Origin: Coleophoma eucalyptorum
Taxonomy: Eukaryota > Ascomycota > Leotiomycetes > Helotiales > Dermateaceae
Length of the DNA stretch: 64,000 nucleotides
Assembly (NCBI GenBank): GCA_026120035.1
Contig: JALRME010000003.1
Location: 868,001-932,000 of the forward strand
Reading direction: 5' to 3'
The notes beneath the pieces are model-generated. The model worked only from the letters and a program-made list of their open reading frames with translations. It made no database searches and was not told the DNA's origin. The position numbers were made by a program, and so were the translations under genes. This document shows, one piece after another, positions 36,901-48,640 of the stretch. The stretch's first letter is position 1; every line of letters begins with the position of its first letter.

Positions 36901-37673
36901 TTGGCTCTCGTCGTGGATGTCGAAGCCGACGAAGCAAATCTATTCATGCCGCTAGCTGAGGCAGTCAAATGGGAATCATCCGGAATGGGGGGTGGATAGT
37001 ATTTCTGTTGATTAATTTCAGGATACGTAGGAGTAGTTGCTTTTGCAGGTCTAGGAGGTCCGCTTGTCGGCTGTTGAGGAACTTTGGCAAACAACTGCTC
37101 CTTATCAGGGACTTCAGGCCCTGGAGACTCAGGTAGAGGTTTGGGGGCTGTTCCTCGTCTTTCAGCAAGTCTTGGTCCCTTATTGTCGACAGGGCTGGTC
37201 CCTATCCTTTGTACTCTATCGTATGAAGCCTTTCTGCCACTTGCTACGGGTCTGCCTGGGTCACTAGAACCCGCAGATCCAGTTCGGTCTGGTGCAGGCC
37301 TTGGGTCTTCAGGGTATGGAGCGCGATGTACTCGTGGCTCAACCGGCCCTGGTGGTGCATACAGGTCTTCGTCGTCAGGATATGGTAGGGGAGCTGCGGA
37401 ACTCGAAGCACCTGGAGGCAGCGGGAAGGACTGTGTGCTGCTTGGTGCTGTTGGAGGAGGATAGTTGAATCGACTTGACGGTGCAGAGCCTGTTCGAGGA
37501 TTAGGACTCGTCGGTTTGTTAATTCTCAAGGGCTCGATCGTTGGACTGTCATCACCGTTCGAGGGGGGCCTCTGCAGGAAGAGCTCCTCGTCCGGTCTTC
37601 CAATGCGACCTGCCATGGCCAGGACAGGTACAAAGATGTCGTTGACTTCGCTAAGTGAATGATGGATGCGCAA
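33944..37673 (-). CDS. WW-domain protein with PhoD-like phosphatase domain
   Basis: Exons (gene order) 37673-35182, 35135-34447 and 34398-33944 give 1211 residues; an in-frame ATG at 37616 (MAGRIGRPDEEL) may be the true start. The first 470 residues are Pro/Ser/Gly-rich and probably disordered. A WW domain follows near residues 478-512 (PLPEGWIAHLDQNSGQYYYI, second Trp in QWEFP). The C-terminal half is a PhoD/metallophosphatase-like domain, with FLVAGRFETNWRFIAHSGND, LQIDDHDIFDGFGSYPDY (metal-binding Asp/His), GTGWHFVKYLG and DVNCCGAGLVHDP. Similar large fungal proteins are annotated as PhoD-like phosphatases; their substrate is unknown. No signal peptide is present, so it is intracellular. 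It converges with SEC53, with 277 bp between the stops. Confidence 0.88.
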
Positions 37674-38628
37674 AGTGTTATTTTTGGATCGTTCTTAGGG
37701 CCACGGGTAAGCCCTTTGGTGAGGCACAGAAGATCGCTGCGGCTGCAACCAAGGCGGGGTTCGCTATCAGATTTGAAGGTCGGCTTGTCTGCGGCCGCGA
37801 TAATGGATAATAGCGACAAATGATAGTACTCTCAAGGCTGCGCGCAAACGTGGACGCTGCGAAGAAGATACAAAGAGGCGGAAAATGAAACAGAGGAGAT
37901 GCTCGAGTCAAAAGCTGTCTGAAATTGAACAAGATTTACCTGATGCCGACGACGTCCTACCAGGTCGAACGAGGTATGATCTGGGCATATGTGGAAACTC
38001 GCCGTGTGATTTGCTGGATGCAGAAGCGCTGACCGCTGGGCCAGTCATCGCTGGGCGCGTAAGTCTGTTCCAAGGCATTCGTCCTGTGAGAAATACGCTT
38101 CTTACCGCCGGATCAAGATGTACATGAACTATGTAGCATCAATATTGATCGACCCATAGCAATACAGCATTGCGTGTATTCCTGCGCCCGAGCGTAGGTG
38201 AAGACTACTTGGTCTACAAGTCGTGAGAGGCCCACTGCCGCAGGTTCACGCAGTGTGCAGGGGTCAACGAGTACCTGCTGGTAAGATGAGGGATGCTCTG
38301 ATACAACAGGGCGTGACGAGAACTTCGGGTCTCAATGAGTCCTGTACTGCGGAATAGCGACGGACTCGAGGTGGGCCTTGAATAACGGAATCCCACTGAT
38401 GAAACTAGGTAGATGGAAAGGCTGCTAAAGCTTGAGCTTTGAGCACTATATGATGGCACGTGATTGTATGTTCCAGCCCTCCCATTTTCTTTTAAGTGGT
38501 TTTTTCGCGAAATTGGCGTGTCGCGTTTCGACGCGACTTCTTCAAACTTGTCGCGACTTGATGCTTCTTTCCTCATCAACCACCAACGATTTTCCCGACC
38601 AGACTCCACAGCAACAACCATCCTCACC
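37674..38628. other. Divergent promoter region, WW-PhoD gene and CDC6
   Basis: About 950 bp without a supported gene. The end next to CDC6 has a cluster of CGCG elements (listed separately). Confidence 0.5.
38505..38556. promoter_or_regulatory. Cluster of four CGCG (MCB/E2F-like) elements upstream of CDC6
   Basis: CGCG cores start at 38506, 38522, 38532 and 38552, within TTTCGCGAAA, GTCGCGTTT, GACGCGACTT and GTCGCGACTT. They lie 74-124 bp upstream of the CDC6 ATG. Such cores match MBF/E2F-type sites; CDC6/cdc18 is a known G1/S target in yeasts. Confidence 0.55.
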
Positions 38629-40559
38629 ATGGCAGCTTCTGTACTTGGAAAGAGGACAAGGAGTTCTACCAGCTCAGGTAAGAACCAATGCCATATGTCT
38701 TGAAGTCTAAAACTTACCAAAGACTAGATGCGAAGCAATCTGCTAAGCGCGTCCAACGCTCACTTCGTTCTGAAATCTGCAACGACGAGAACGAAAATCC
38801 TTCGATTGCGCGCAATGATGTTGGAAATGGCGACCCAATGGATCTGGATGAGCTCTCAGAGCCCAGGGCTTTTCAATCTACCCCAACGAAGCGCCGAGTG
38901 GCTCTGTCTCCTTCGACAGCAAACCCACAAGCAACTACTTCGAGGGAGAACCTAAGGGCATTGCAGAATGTTACGCCTCAAACTCCACGCCATCGCGATG
39001 CGCTTTCGAAAAAGATTCCCGTAACACCTAGACATCGTGTCACCGTGACTGGCAAGCCTTTAACACCGCGCACACCCCGTACACCGACAACTCCCGGAGG
39101 GTCTCTCCCAAGCGTATACAGCAAAGCGCGTCTCCTATTCACCCGTAGCACTGAACCTGGAAGGCTCATTGGAAGAGAGGAGGAACGACAAGAACTAACG
39201 AGCTTTATACAAGACCGGTGTTCGGTTGCTGGGGGCGGATGCGTCTATGTCAGCGGCCCGCCTGGTACTGGGAAAAGTGCAATGGTGAACGAGGTCACAG
39301 CAACGTTCGAAGAGTCTGCGAATCTGAAGAAAGCATATATCAACTGCATGAGCATGAAAACCTCGAAAGATCTTTATGAGAATCTTCTGGAGGCTTTTTG
39401 TGGTGAGCTTGATATTCTAGAGGGCGATGAAATCCAGACCCTGCAAGGAATGTTTGCACCAAGGAAGAAAACCAAGAATGTCTATGTTATTACCCTCGAT
39501 GAGATCGATCACATTCTTACCCTCGATCTGGAGAGTTTGTATAAGCTATTCGAGTGGTCTCTGCAAAAGTCTTCGCATCTCATTCTGGTTGGGATTGCAA
39601 ACGCTCTGGATTTGACCGACCGATTCCTCCCTCGACTCAAAGCTCGCAACCTCAAGCCTCAACTTCTTCCGTTTTTGCCTTATAGCGCAGCTCAGATCAA
39701 AACAGTCATAACCACTCGATTGAAGTCACTGGTCCCACCAGATAGTGCAACGCCAGACTATCTCCCTTTTCTTCATCCAGCTGCCATAGATTTGTGTTCA
39801 CGAAAAGTTGCAAGTCAGACTGGGGATTTACGAAAAGCATTTGACATATGTCGACGTGCTATTGACCTTATTGAATCGGAAACGAAACAAAAGTACGAAC
39901 TCGCTCTGAAGGAGGAAACGCTTTTAGCAAGCCCTTCAAGGAGACCACTGGAGGAAAATTTTAACCTTTCCTCGGCTGCAGGCGTTTCTGCATCACAGAC
40001 CAAGCCACTTCCTCAGCCTCTGTCAAGTTTGACTGTAGAGACAGCACCTCGAGCGAGCATTGCACACGTCAACAAGATCACGTCATCTACCTTTGGCAAT
40101 GGTGCTACTCAACGGCTCAAGGCACTTAACCTCCAACAGAAGGCCGCTCTATGTGCCTTGACCGCATTAGAGAAAAGGAAGAGAATCGCAGCTGCGAACG
40201 TAATGGCTACTCCCTCAAAATCAAATACAGCAGCCCCAACAATCAAAGCACTATATGCTACATACAGCATGCTCTGCACCCGCGACTCGATCCTGCACCC
40301 GCTTACTAGCACGGAATTCCGGGATGTTGTTGGAAGCTTGGAGACGCTTTCCTTAATCAGCGCCGTAGATGGAAAGAATGGCTCCTTCATAGGCTTGAAT
40401 ACACCCAGCAAGCGATCACGGAAGTTTGGCGGAGGCGTTGGTATCGGTGACGAGAAAAGAGTGGGAAGCTGTGTGAGTGAGAAGGAGGTTGCACAAGCTG
40501 TTGAGGGTCTGGGTGCTGGCATCCTAAAGAGTATCCTCAGTGGTGAAGGACTTGATTGA
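38629..40559 (+). CDS. CDC6: DNA replication licensing ATPase Cdc6
   Basis: Exons 38629-38677 and 38728-40559 give 626 residues. Cdc6 is an AAA+ ATPase that works with ORC and Cdt1 to load the MCM helicase at origins. The N-terminal 150 residues are disordered and rich in S/T-P sites (TPTKRR, TPRHR, TPRTPRTPTTP), as expected for CDK control. The Walker A motif GPPGTGKS is at about residues 193-200, Walker B is VITLDEIDHI, sensor 1 is LVGIANALDL, and sensor 2 is in SQTGDLRKAFDICRRA. A C-terminal winged-helix region follows (ALCALTALEKRKRIA, TEFRDVVGSLETLSLIS). The absence of a BAH domain argues against Orc1. Confidence 0.93.
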
Positions 40560-41105
40560 AATTCTACTGCTTTCTTGTTTGGAGTATAAGCATAGCGTGG
40601 TTTGGGTATTGTTTTGTATAGAATAGACTTGCGCAAACACAGTGGCGCGCTGTATATGCATTTTAAGGAGTCAGTGGTGGGTTAATTTGGTACCCTACGA
40701 TAGTATATTATTATGATGTTAATTGAATAGATTGTTAATGATTATTTCATTATGCAACCATTTGTTTTGTGAACTTAGTGTAAACTTGTATCAACATTGA
40801 CTTAACTACCAGTGCTGAGAAGACTATTTCTAGTCTGATCCTTTAGACAACCGATCTGAAAGTTATTGTGTCCGCAATTACGCCTTAACACACCAAAGTG
40901 CCAAATGCTAATAAGTGGAGACGTATAATCAAGTAGTATCTACTCATGTCTCAACTAGCATTACTTATTCATACGTCAGACCGAACTCAATTCATTTCAT
41001 ACATTAGATATCCTATTCTAATAAGTTCGTGTTCAAGCATGATATAACCCTATAAAATCCCCCCTTCCTTTCCCCTTCACACTGCCAGTGCTCAAATTAC
41101 AGCAT
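40560..41105. other. Tail-to-tail intergenic region, CDC6 and acid phosphatase
   Basis: AT-rich, no gene seen. Both genes converge here, so it holds their 3' UTRs. Confidence 0.5.
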
Positions 41106-42627
41106 CTAGGCCTTAACACCAGCCGCACCATTTCCAGTTGTTGCAGCTCCAGCTCCAGCCAATCTCTTCTTTGAGATAAGTCTGAGCCCGCCTAGCAACA
41201 TGATCAAAGCCTCGAGCCCCAAAACCACAGCCAGGGTGACCATGGCACCAATCACACCTGCAACGGCCCGCGAGATGCCGCCGCTTCCAGACGAGGATCC
41301 AGACGCCCCTGTGGACGACGAGGAAGAGCTGCTTGAAGTGGACGAAGCAGCGCAGGTGCCGGTTGTGTTTCCGCAGGCGGCGCACCAGCTAGCCTGGTCA
41401 CCAATGGCGAACTTGTTCATTTCCGACACGAAGGTTGGCCAGCTGATGACGGTGCTGCTCTGGCCGAACAGCGGGTACTCGGTCAGTGGGTTTGAGGCGG
41501 CGGTGCCGTTGGAGAAGAGGAAGCGGACGGAGATCTCGTCGGCGCTGGGGTAGGAGACATTGCTGACGGTGGCGTTGGTGATCAGCTCGAATGTCATGGA
41601 GGATGCGTAGTCGACGACGGCGGTGAAGTTCTCGCTCACTTGTGGGAGTTGTGCCAGGCCGAAGAAGGACAGGAATGATGCATAGGCTCCGAACTGGATA
41701 CCAATTTGCTGCTTGGACTTTCCGGTAATGGTCGTGTTTAATTGTGAGACGATCTGCGCGGCCAATGTGCTACCTGCGATGGCTCGGATTGAATCGCTGC
41801 TGTTGTAGGCCAGGTTGAACTCGTGGTTGTCGGCGAGGGTTTGGAGTTGGAAGAGGGTCTCGTCGGTTAGGAGAGAGCTGGAAGGAATGGTCTTATTGTG
41901 AATCGTGGAGACGTGAACATAGTCGAAGACTGAAGAGTGCTGGTTAGCATGCAAACATTCCATTCCTGCTTCTGTCATTTTGATTTTCCTTACTTGAGTA
42001 GGCATTCTTGAAGGTGTCGGTTGTTGACGTGAAAGTTGTGTTGATGACTGGGAGGATGCTTTGGTAGAAACCAGCAGTGTTATTAAGCAAAGTCAGGTAC
42101 TCGTCAGAGTAGAAGTAGTTGTTAGAGCTAATAACGGCCAAGTTGCAGCCAGAGGAGCCTTGCAGCCATGCTGAGTTCTCGGAGTTGGCGCTTGAAGAAG
42201 CGGTGGAAACAACATTGACTGGAATCAATTGATAGCCATTCAATGGCGACGAGACAGTGCTTCCATTGGCCAATGTCTGACTGCCGAGGGCCGATCCCAC
42301 GGGCGGATACAGTCCTTGAAGGAAACCCTGAGCGGAGTTCTGGAGGACGTTGTCAACTGGTGCCTCAATATTGAGTTGTGAAAGCTTGACGACGTTCGGG
42401 CTGATGTTGTAAATCTCAGTTGTCCCGTTACCGTTAACATATCGGGAGCGGTAGAAATCGCCGGATGAGTAGACCTGGCTATATCCAAGATCAGTCAAGC
42501 TGGTGGGAGCATATGCCTTTGTCGTCCGATCTCCGTGGCGGTGGAAAATATAAACGCCGAGAACGGTCTCCTGGGCCTGGATGAGGGGCACCAGAGAGCA
42601 GAGAAAAAGGAACTGCTTAGACAACAT
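41106..42627 (-). CDS. Histidine acid phosphatase family protein, membrane-anchored
   Basis: Exons (gene order) 42627-41994 and 41929-41106 give 485 residues. A signal peptide (MLSKQFLFLCSLVPLIQA) precedes the catalytic block IFHRHGDRT (His31). The usual RHGxRxP is changed: the Pro is missing (RHGDRTT). A possible proton-donor region is LADNHEFNLAYN. Many N-x-S/T sequons are present. The C-terminus has a Ser/Gly linker, one hydrophobic helix (AVAGVIGAMVTLAVVLGLEA) and a short basic tail (RLISKKRLAGAG), so the enzyme domain should face the outside or lumen on a type I anchor. Secreted phytases of this clan normally lack such an anchor. It probably hydrolyses phosphomonoesters; the substrate is unknown. 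Confidence 0.85.
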
Positions 42628-44264
42628 CTTGGGTTGTAAATTTACGCGACGGAATGGCTAAGTGAGAGAGAGGGTCTCAAGAATAAGAAAGAAAAGTGTA
42701 GCTCCCGCTCGAGGTAAAGAAGCTTATATATAAGAATGGGAAGACGACCGATAAACTTCGAGCTTTAGCAAGCCGACTTGCATTTGGCCGAAACTAGGCC
42801 ATCTTATCTTTTGGCAGCTTCTTCTGGAGGCTAGTCCAGATACCCCTCGTTGTCCATTGGAAGAAGATGGATATACGGCTAGCTCCTAAGACTACCCGGA
42901 ACTGTAGCACCAATGATAGAGCGCGAGGCCGACAACTTTCTGCAAAAATGATATGGAAAATGCATCGAGCCTTTCTTGTCCTCCGGGCCCGGATCCACTC
43001 TTGTTGCTGGACGCCTCTCGCAGTGGCTGCAGCTGGTTGGATGGCAATGGAGCTTTTGGAGAAATTCTGGAGTCTCCGCCAAGCCCCGTGGAGTTGCTTT
43101 TACTGACCCTAATTCTCTAGTGTCTCCCCTGCTCCGTCGCTGTCCGTCGGCGACACGGTAAGCGATGAAATTCCCCTCGTACCACCATCATCTCCCGCGT
43201 TGACTTGGTAACTGGACGGCGGGGATTTCGATGAGCACCCTGATTCGACAGTTTTGAGGCGTGGTGTGTACAATATCGCCGTATATTAACCTAATTGGCC
43301 CGGATCACACCCCCCCCTTAGAGGGCATGTACTGTCCGCCTTTGTAGCAATAAGTTACAGGTGTGCATGTGTAAGCGACGCGCAGGTTTAAGCATCTCCG
43401 AAGTGATCTCCATGATAACACCTGAATTTCCAGGCTCATGGTCGGGACTGAAAGAGGTGCCGCTGTCGCTAAGGACAAGACGGCTCAGCTCAGTTCAGTA
43501 TTTTATTGTGGGTGCAACTCTAACCATTAGATCTACTACATGCTCACCTTTCTAAGTTCGTGATAGGATGGCTCCGACCACTTACTGATAAACATGAAGT
43601 AGGAGAACCAGTGAAGTCAAGACTCAAGAATTAGAGCTTTCTACATCTGGGCTATTCCCGTACCAAGCAGGCCATAAGCTCCGGCGTGCTGTCCTTGTAC
43701 TGCACGTTCCGCACAAGCGCTGGAACTAGTGCGGGCCGGCGCGTTCCTCAGTAACATCGTCTTTTGCCTTTGTAAATGTTCCTTTTATCATTTATATATA
43801 TTCAAGCTGTAGTCCCAACCCCTGCAGCTTTGACCGATTGTTTGTATGGCTTGTAGAGCCCGAAGTTCATCTTCCTTGGTGGTCTAGCACGTCCCCGCAA
43901 ACTGCAGAAATGCCGTCCTGTCATAATCCATCAGAGCGTAAGGCCGTAGTAGGCCTTTACTTGAAGCCATGCCCTTTCTCTTACTATTCGAGAGCTATAC
44001 TTCTGCAGAGTGCTACGGTTGTGATAAGGACGGCACAATTTCCATATTCGGGCTGCATAACTTAGCGCTGACGGGTTGCCTGCATAGCGGTGTGCGAGGC
44101 TGGCGTGCATGATTCAAATTCTCTAGAAATCCCATCCCAAGGCGTCGAGGTGAAGATTGATCTGTGTGGCTTGTAACCTTCTCTGGGGATCCAATGGCTA
44201 CTACTGCTCGATTTTGTTTGCCACTCACGACTTACTTGTTCTGATAGCGGGTCACCTCGTCAGT
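42628..44264. other. Divergent promoter region, acid phosphatase and CorA-like gene
   Basis: 1.6 kb without a supported gene. TATATATA near 42725 (TTATATATAAG) is a plausible TATA box for the phosphatase, about 100 bp from its ATG. An in-frame ATG at 44157 could extend the CorA-like protein by 36 residues, but that segment looks non-coding. Confidence 0.45.
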
Positions 44265-47200
44265 ATGGACAATATCGAATCACATGAGATGTCGGGGGCT
44301 TTGCCCACATCAGAGGTTCGCCAGTCAACAAATACAGCTCCATCTCAAGACCAGAATGCCCCCATTAGGACTGAGTCGACTTCGCAACCTCAAGAACATC
44401 ATCATAACAGGCCTATAAGGCGAGAATCCTTCTTCGTTATACCAGAGAGTTCAGGGACCGGGAGGCCGCTTCGAAGGATCGATGTCAAGCCTAATCAGAA
44501 AGCATCCGCTGTTAAAATTTTAAAACCAAAGCGCAAGAGATATGTAGCTGGTGATCGGTCTTCACTAGAAGCAATTTTGCGCCACGAGATTAATGGTCCA
44601 ATTCTTGCGGGCCGGGAAAGACACATCCCCCTACCAGAGTCTCGGCCAAATTCGAGTTCTACGCATCCTGGAGGGTCTGAGTATGAGTTTGCAGATATCG
44701 AGCAGCCAAAGTCATCTCTTGAGGCCATACTCCGTCATGCTGGCGTATACAATAATACTGGCGTCCAGCCCGCGTCCATCCCCTTGCCAAAGTCCCCTCC
44801 AGCATCCATTCAAGAGATCCCTCAGCCACAAGCGCCGGAGAATACACAGGATATGCAGATGAGCTTACAAGAGTTGCAACGACAAAGACAGTACCAAGAT
44901 TTGCACGTGCAAGAGCATCGCCATGATGCACCGGGGGAACAGCTGCCAGCTGGATTAATCAACCTTCCACCTGCTCCTCGCCAATGGGTCAATTACACCC
45001 ACACCATTGAAACAGCTGCCAGAATATTTCCCCATCTGGTAAAAGTCTCCAACCAAAACGCTCGCCATCCTGCCAAAATGGATATAACCTATATTGACTT
45101 CTTCGAGAGCTCACGTTCTGAACCAAAGGTATGTGAGACGGAAGGCCCTGATGCTTTGAATTACTCTCGATCATTCGATGAACTTCGAGATATCCCGATG
45201 GACTGTAAACAGAGGCTTATCGTTGTCGAGGATCTGTCGCCGACAACGATTGACCTGCTTGGTAGTCTATATGGTCCAAATCCAGAATTCTTTGAATCGC
45301 ATCTCCTCAATTCTGGATACGATGGTCCAAATTATGACGACCAGCCGGCACATGAGTGGCCAACATCAAGAATGAAAAGGTCCTACAATTCCCTTAAATG
45401 GCACAGACCTGTGAGGAGGCTTGACATGGTACCGTACTCGAAGCAAGACTTGGATGACTTACTCAATCCTGAATATGATCGACTTGAGTACGACGCTAGT
45501 GATTCTAATGACCTAATCATTTATCGAACGGAGACGAATATATTTAGATCTGAGTGGGAGATGTGGACTGATCCCGTAAGTATTCGGTCCTCAAGTTTAA
45601 GCTTTTCTGTTTCTAAGCATATGCCACAGGATGTGACCATACGGAATGAAAGAGTATGCGGGTGGGAAGAAAGGGCTTCCATTTGGAGCCAAAAGCTAGA
45701 GGATAAAAACTGTACAATTGGCACGTTTTCAACATCATCCAGAAAGTGAAACTTGCTTACAAGTACACAGTAATACTATTACTCGACCCGTTGCCGGACC
45801 TAGGTGAAGGCTTGGAACGAGTTGTCGAGGTTGGAAGACTTTATCGTGCAGACTCTGATGGTCACAGCACACTTATTTCCGATGATACAGGGCATGATAC
45901 CAACAACCCTGTGAATGACGAGGTGCATTTGAATCGGCTTGCACAGCACAGGCAGAATCGGCACAATAAACTCGGCACCGACCCACCTACTCGACTTGGG
46001 CGCATTGTGCAAAAATTCCGAAGGAAGGAGGTCGTCGATGATGCTAGCTCTGAGATAAGTCAGACACTCGAAGTTATGCGCGTGAAAGACTTCACACCAG
46101 TATTCACACGTCGAATTTTTGAGCAGCTTGCTCCAAGGGCCCAACTGGATATTGACTTTGACGCCGCATTGCGTTCGCCACAACTAATGCATGAATTGCA
46201 GACAAAGGTAGACCAGCTACGCAACACGAGGTCCACTAGAGATGAGTTTTTTGCGTGGTTGGCATCTGTGCCCTATACGTCCAAAGATAATGGTCATTTT
46301 GGAATGATAATACCGCTCTATCAGGTCATACATAGTGACACAATAACTCTTCTCGAACATCTGCAGATAACATTGGATGAAATTAATGTCGACATATTGG
46401 ACGATATGAGAATGGAGGATCGCTTGGCTCTGTGGCGCCGCTTAATAACTCGTGCGCAGCTCGAACTACCCAACTTAAAACAGTCCATTGAGTCGTTTTT
46501 CTCTTCTCTCGATCTTCTGAGCCCAGCAATTTCTAGCACGCCTTCCGAGGACCGTGTATCAAGTCGAAGCATTCAGAATGAGCTTCAGGATCTTTCACAG
46601 AAAATAGATGACATGCTGGGAAAACTTCAAACAACATCATCTTCTCTAACCTCAAATATGGCTTTGCTAGACAGCCGGCGATCCATCGCCGAAGCTAAGG
46701 CGGTAACTAAGTTGACCGAGCTTGCTTTCTTCTTTATACCACTATCCTTTGCTGCAAGCTTGTTTGGTATGCAAGTCAAACCCCTTGGTGGGCCAGCATC
46801 TTTATCAACCTTTTTTGCACTAGGAATCTGCTTCACAGCTTCCGCCTATATAATCCGACTTGTTCTCAGAAGTGAATGGCTTCGGGGATTGAAACAAGCT
46901 TATTGGCAGGATATTCGAGGTTACGCCGAAAAAAAATATAGACCCTTACAACGGCAACATGTCCCTGCAAGTCTTTTCTTACAGTGGTCAGCGCACACAT
47001 TGATTCGATTTTCAAAGGGTCGAAAAGATGCGGCATGGGCTATGGGCTCTCAGGTGTGGATCGATACTGGTTTTATCATACAAGCACTCCTTCTAGTATC
47101 GACTATTACTGTAGCTCCAATTGCCGTTCTTTGGACAAAGCACATGAACCATGGTACGCAAGCTGCAATTACTATCATTATAATCCTCACCGTTAGTGGT

Positions 47201-47551
47201 GTAACTCTTCCGATTCTTTGGACCAATTCGGATCCAGACTTTCGAATGAAGCCTTTCAAGAAATTCGCAAGGGCTCTGGAGATTGGAAAAGCCTCAGCTT
47301 TTATCTCAGATGACTCAAATTTCACAAGGATACTCGTCTGGCTTGGAATTGCTGCTATGGTTATAGTGCCCCTCGTGCTTGTATGGGAACGGCCACTTGC
47401 ACCAGGGATTAAGATAGCAGTCACGGTCACTGTGTCACTGTTTGTTTTTATTGGCATCATTGCCTATGGAATATCTTGGCTATTGTCGGCTGCTCGAATG
47501 GGTGGTAGCTCTGTAACGTCTAGTCGATCAACTTCGATCGTGAACGATTAA
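44265..47551 (+). CDS. CorA-like Mg2+/divalent-metal transporter family protein
   Basis: Exons 44265-45575, 45630-45711 and 45771-47551 give 1057 residues. Intron 2 (45712-45770, GTACAA..CACAG) joins WEERASIWSQKLEDKN to LILLLDPLPDLGEGLERVVE and removes what otherwise looks like a frameshift. The N-terminal 300 residues are polar. They carry a repeated motif SSLEAILRH (near 44559 and 44709), each followed by RHIPLPES/SIPLPKS-type sequence. The C-terminal part has a long helical stalk and then the CorA-like pore region FFIPLSFAASLFGMQV, where GMQ replaces the hallmark GMN. Further hydrophobic helices follow near the end, more than the two of bacterial CorA. It is a membrane protein; ion selectivity is uncertain because of the GMQ change. 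Confidence 0.82.
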
Positions 47552-47615
47552 AGACAACTATACAATTATGCCAAGGAGGTTCACCCTACACCATCAAATT
47601 TAAGGCTCGGCCACC

Positions 47616-48640
47616 TCAGCCAAGCGTTTCTGCAAGAACCTGGATACTCAGAATCATGATCCACAATCCAACAGCAACAATCATATTCAGGAATACGCCA
47701 ACCCAACCGAGTGACATTGCCACAGCCCCAACATGTGCCTCGACTGATCCATACGCTAATGAATGGGCCATTGTGGCTGCTGCCGAGCTGCAGGTGTGCT
47801 GCCAAAGTACAGAGACAAATACGAAGGCAACTGATATTGCAATGCAAGCTAGAGCGACCTGAGATACGGGCCTCGAAGGAAAGGGCTTTACTTCCCTCTC
47901 ACTTCCGTCATCATCCTCTTCCTCATGCCACCCTGGAAAAGTTGCTAGTAGACACAGCGTGATTACAGCCAATATTATTCCAGCATATCTGCTCATGGAT
48001 AATCGTTAGCAAGGTCATTGATTGCACATTCTCACACAGGGCTTGATGAGCAGAAGAGAAATACTCAGCTTACATCAATCCGTCGAAAACAATTTCGTTT
48101 CTAAAGTTTTTCGCGATCCAAATCAAATTCAACGGGTCACCGATCTGAGCTCCATTGCTACTTCCACCTCCACTCGTAACGATGTTTTTCAATGCCTCCG
48201 CACTGCTCGAACATACCCAAATGCCTGTGATCTCCTTCATGCACATTCCCATATAACCGGCTCTCACTTCTAATGTCGTCCCATTGGCGGTTCCTGCGAT
48301 TGTTGCGAACGTTGTCGAGATATTGGGGTTCACCTGTCCTGTAGGGGTATCGGTGGACGACAGACTGACGTTTTTATACGATAGTGATAGTAGATGGACA
48401 TGATTGAGTCCTTCAGTGGTACAACCCGCAAGAAGAATCGCTAGGAGAGGTATAATGTTAGTCCTTCTGATATACATACTTACGAGACAGACCTGGGGAA
48501 GACCAAAGGAGTTGGGGAGGAAGGGAAAATTTCTCCCTACACAGCAAGATTGTCGAAATGATTATGAGTATCATCAGGACATGGTGGTAGCCAAGGAATG
48601 GAACAAACCTCATCCATCCGACTTGAAATCGTTGCCCCAT
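47616..48640 (-). CDS. FIG1: Fig1-type Ca2+ regulator and membrane fusion protein
   Basis: Exons (gene order) 48640-48541, 48440-48074 and 47991-47616 give 280 residues. The N-terminus MRFVPFLGYHHVLMILIIIS leads into helix 1, and splicing joins it to LLAGCTTEGLNHVHLLSLSY, the Fig1 signature (GC..., ...LSLSY). An extracellular loop with Cys follows, then three more helices, the second in RYAGIILAVITLCLLATFPG. Fig1 belongs to the low-affinity Ca2+ influx system and acts in mating-cell fusion and sexual development. Exon 1 has a second possible donor (GTAAGT at 48483), which would insert about 19 residues and leave a 43-nt intron; the GTAGGG donor gives a continuous helix and is preferred. The last acceptor (CATGAG) is unusual but the only one in phase. 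Confidence 0.8.

Noticed and set aside
44157..44264. In-frame N-terminal extension of the CorA-like protein
   Set aside because: The extra 36 residues are Cys/Leu-rich and unlike the polar N-terminus that follows; the ATG at 44265 is the better start.
45711..45770. Apparent frameshift in the CorA-like gene (TTTT run at 45726-45729)
   Set aside because: Adding one T would join the frames, but a 59-nt GT..AG intron with matching phase explains the break without any error and gives a better protein join.
48441..48483. Alternative 43-nt FIG1 intron with GTAAGT donor
   Set aside because: It would insert about 19 charged or polar residues into membrane helix 1 and is very short; the 100-nt intron gives a continuous helix. 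It remains a minor alternative.
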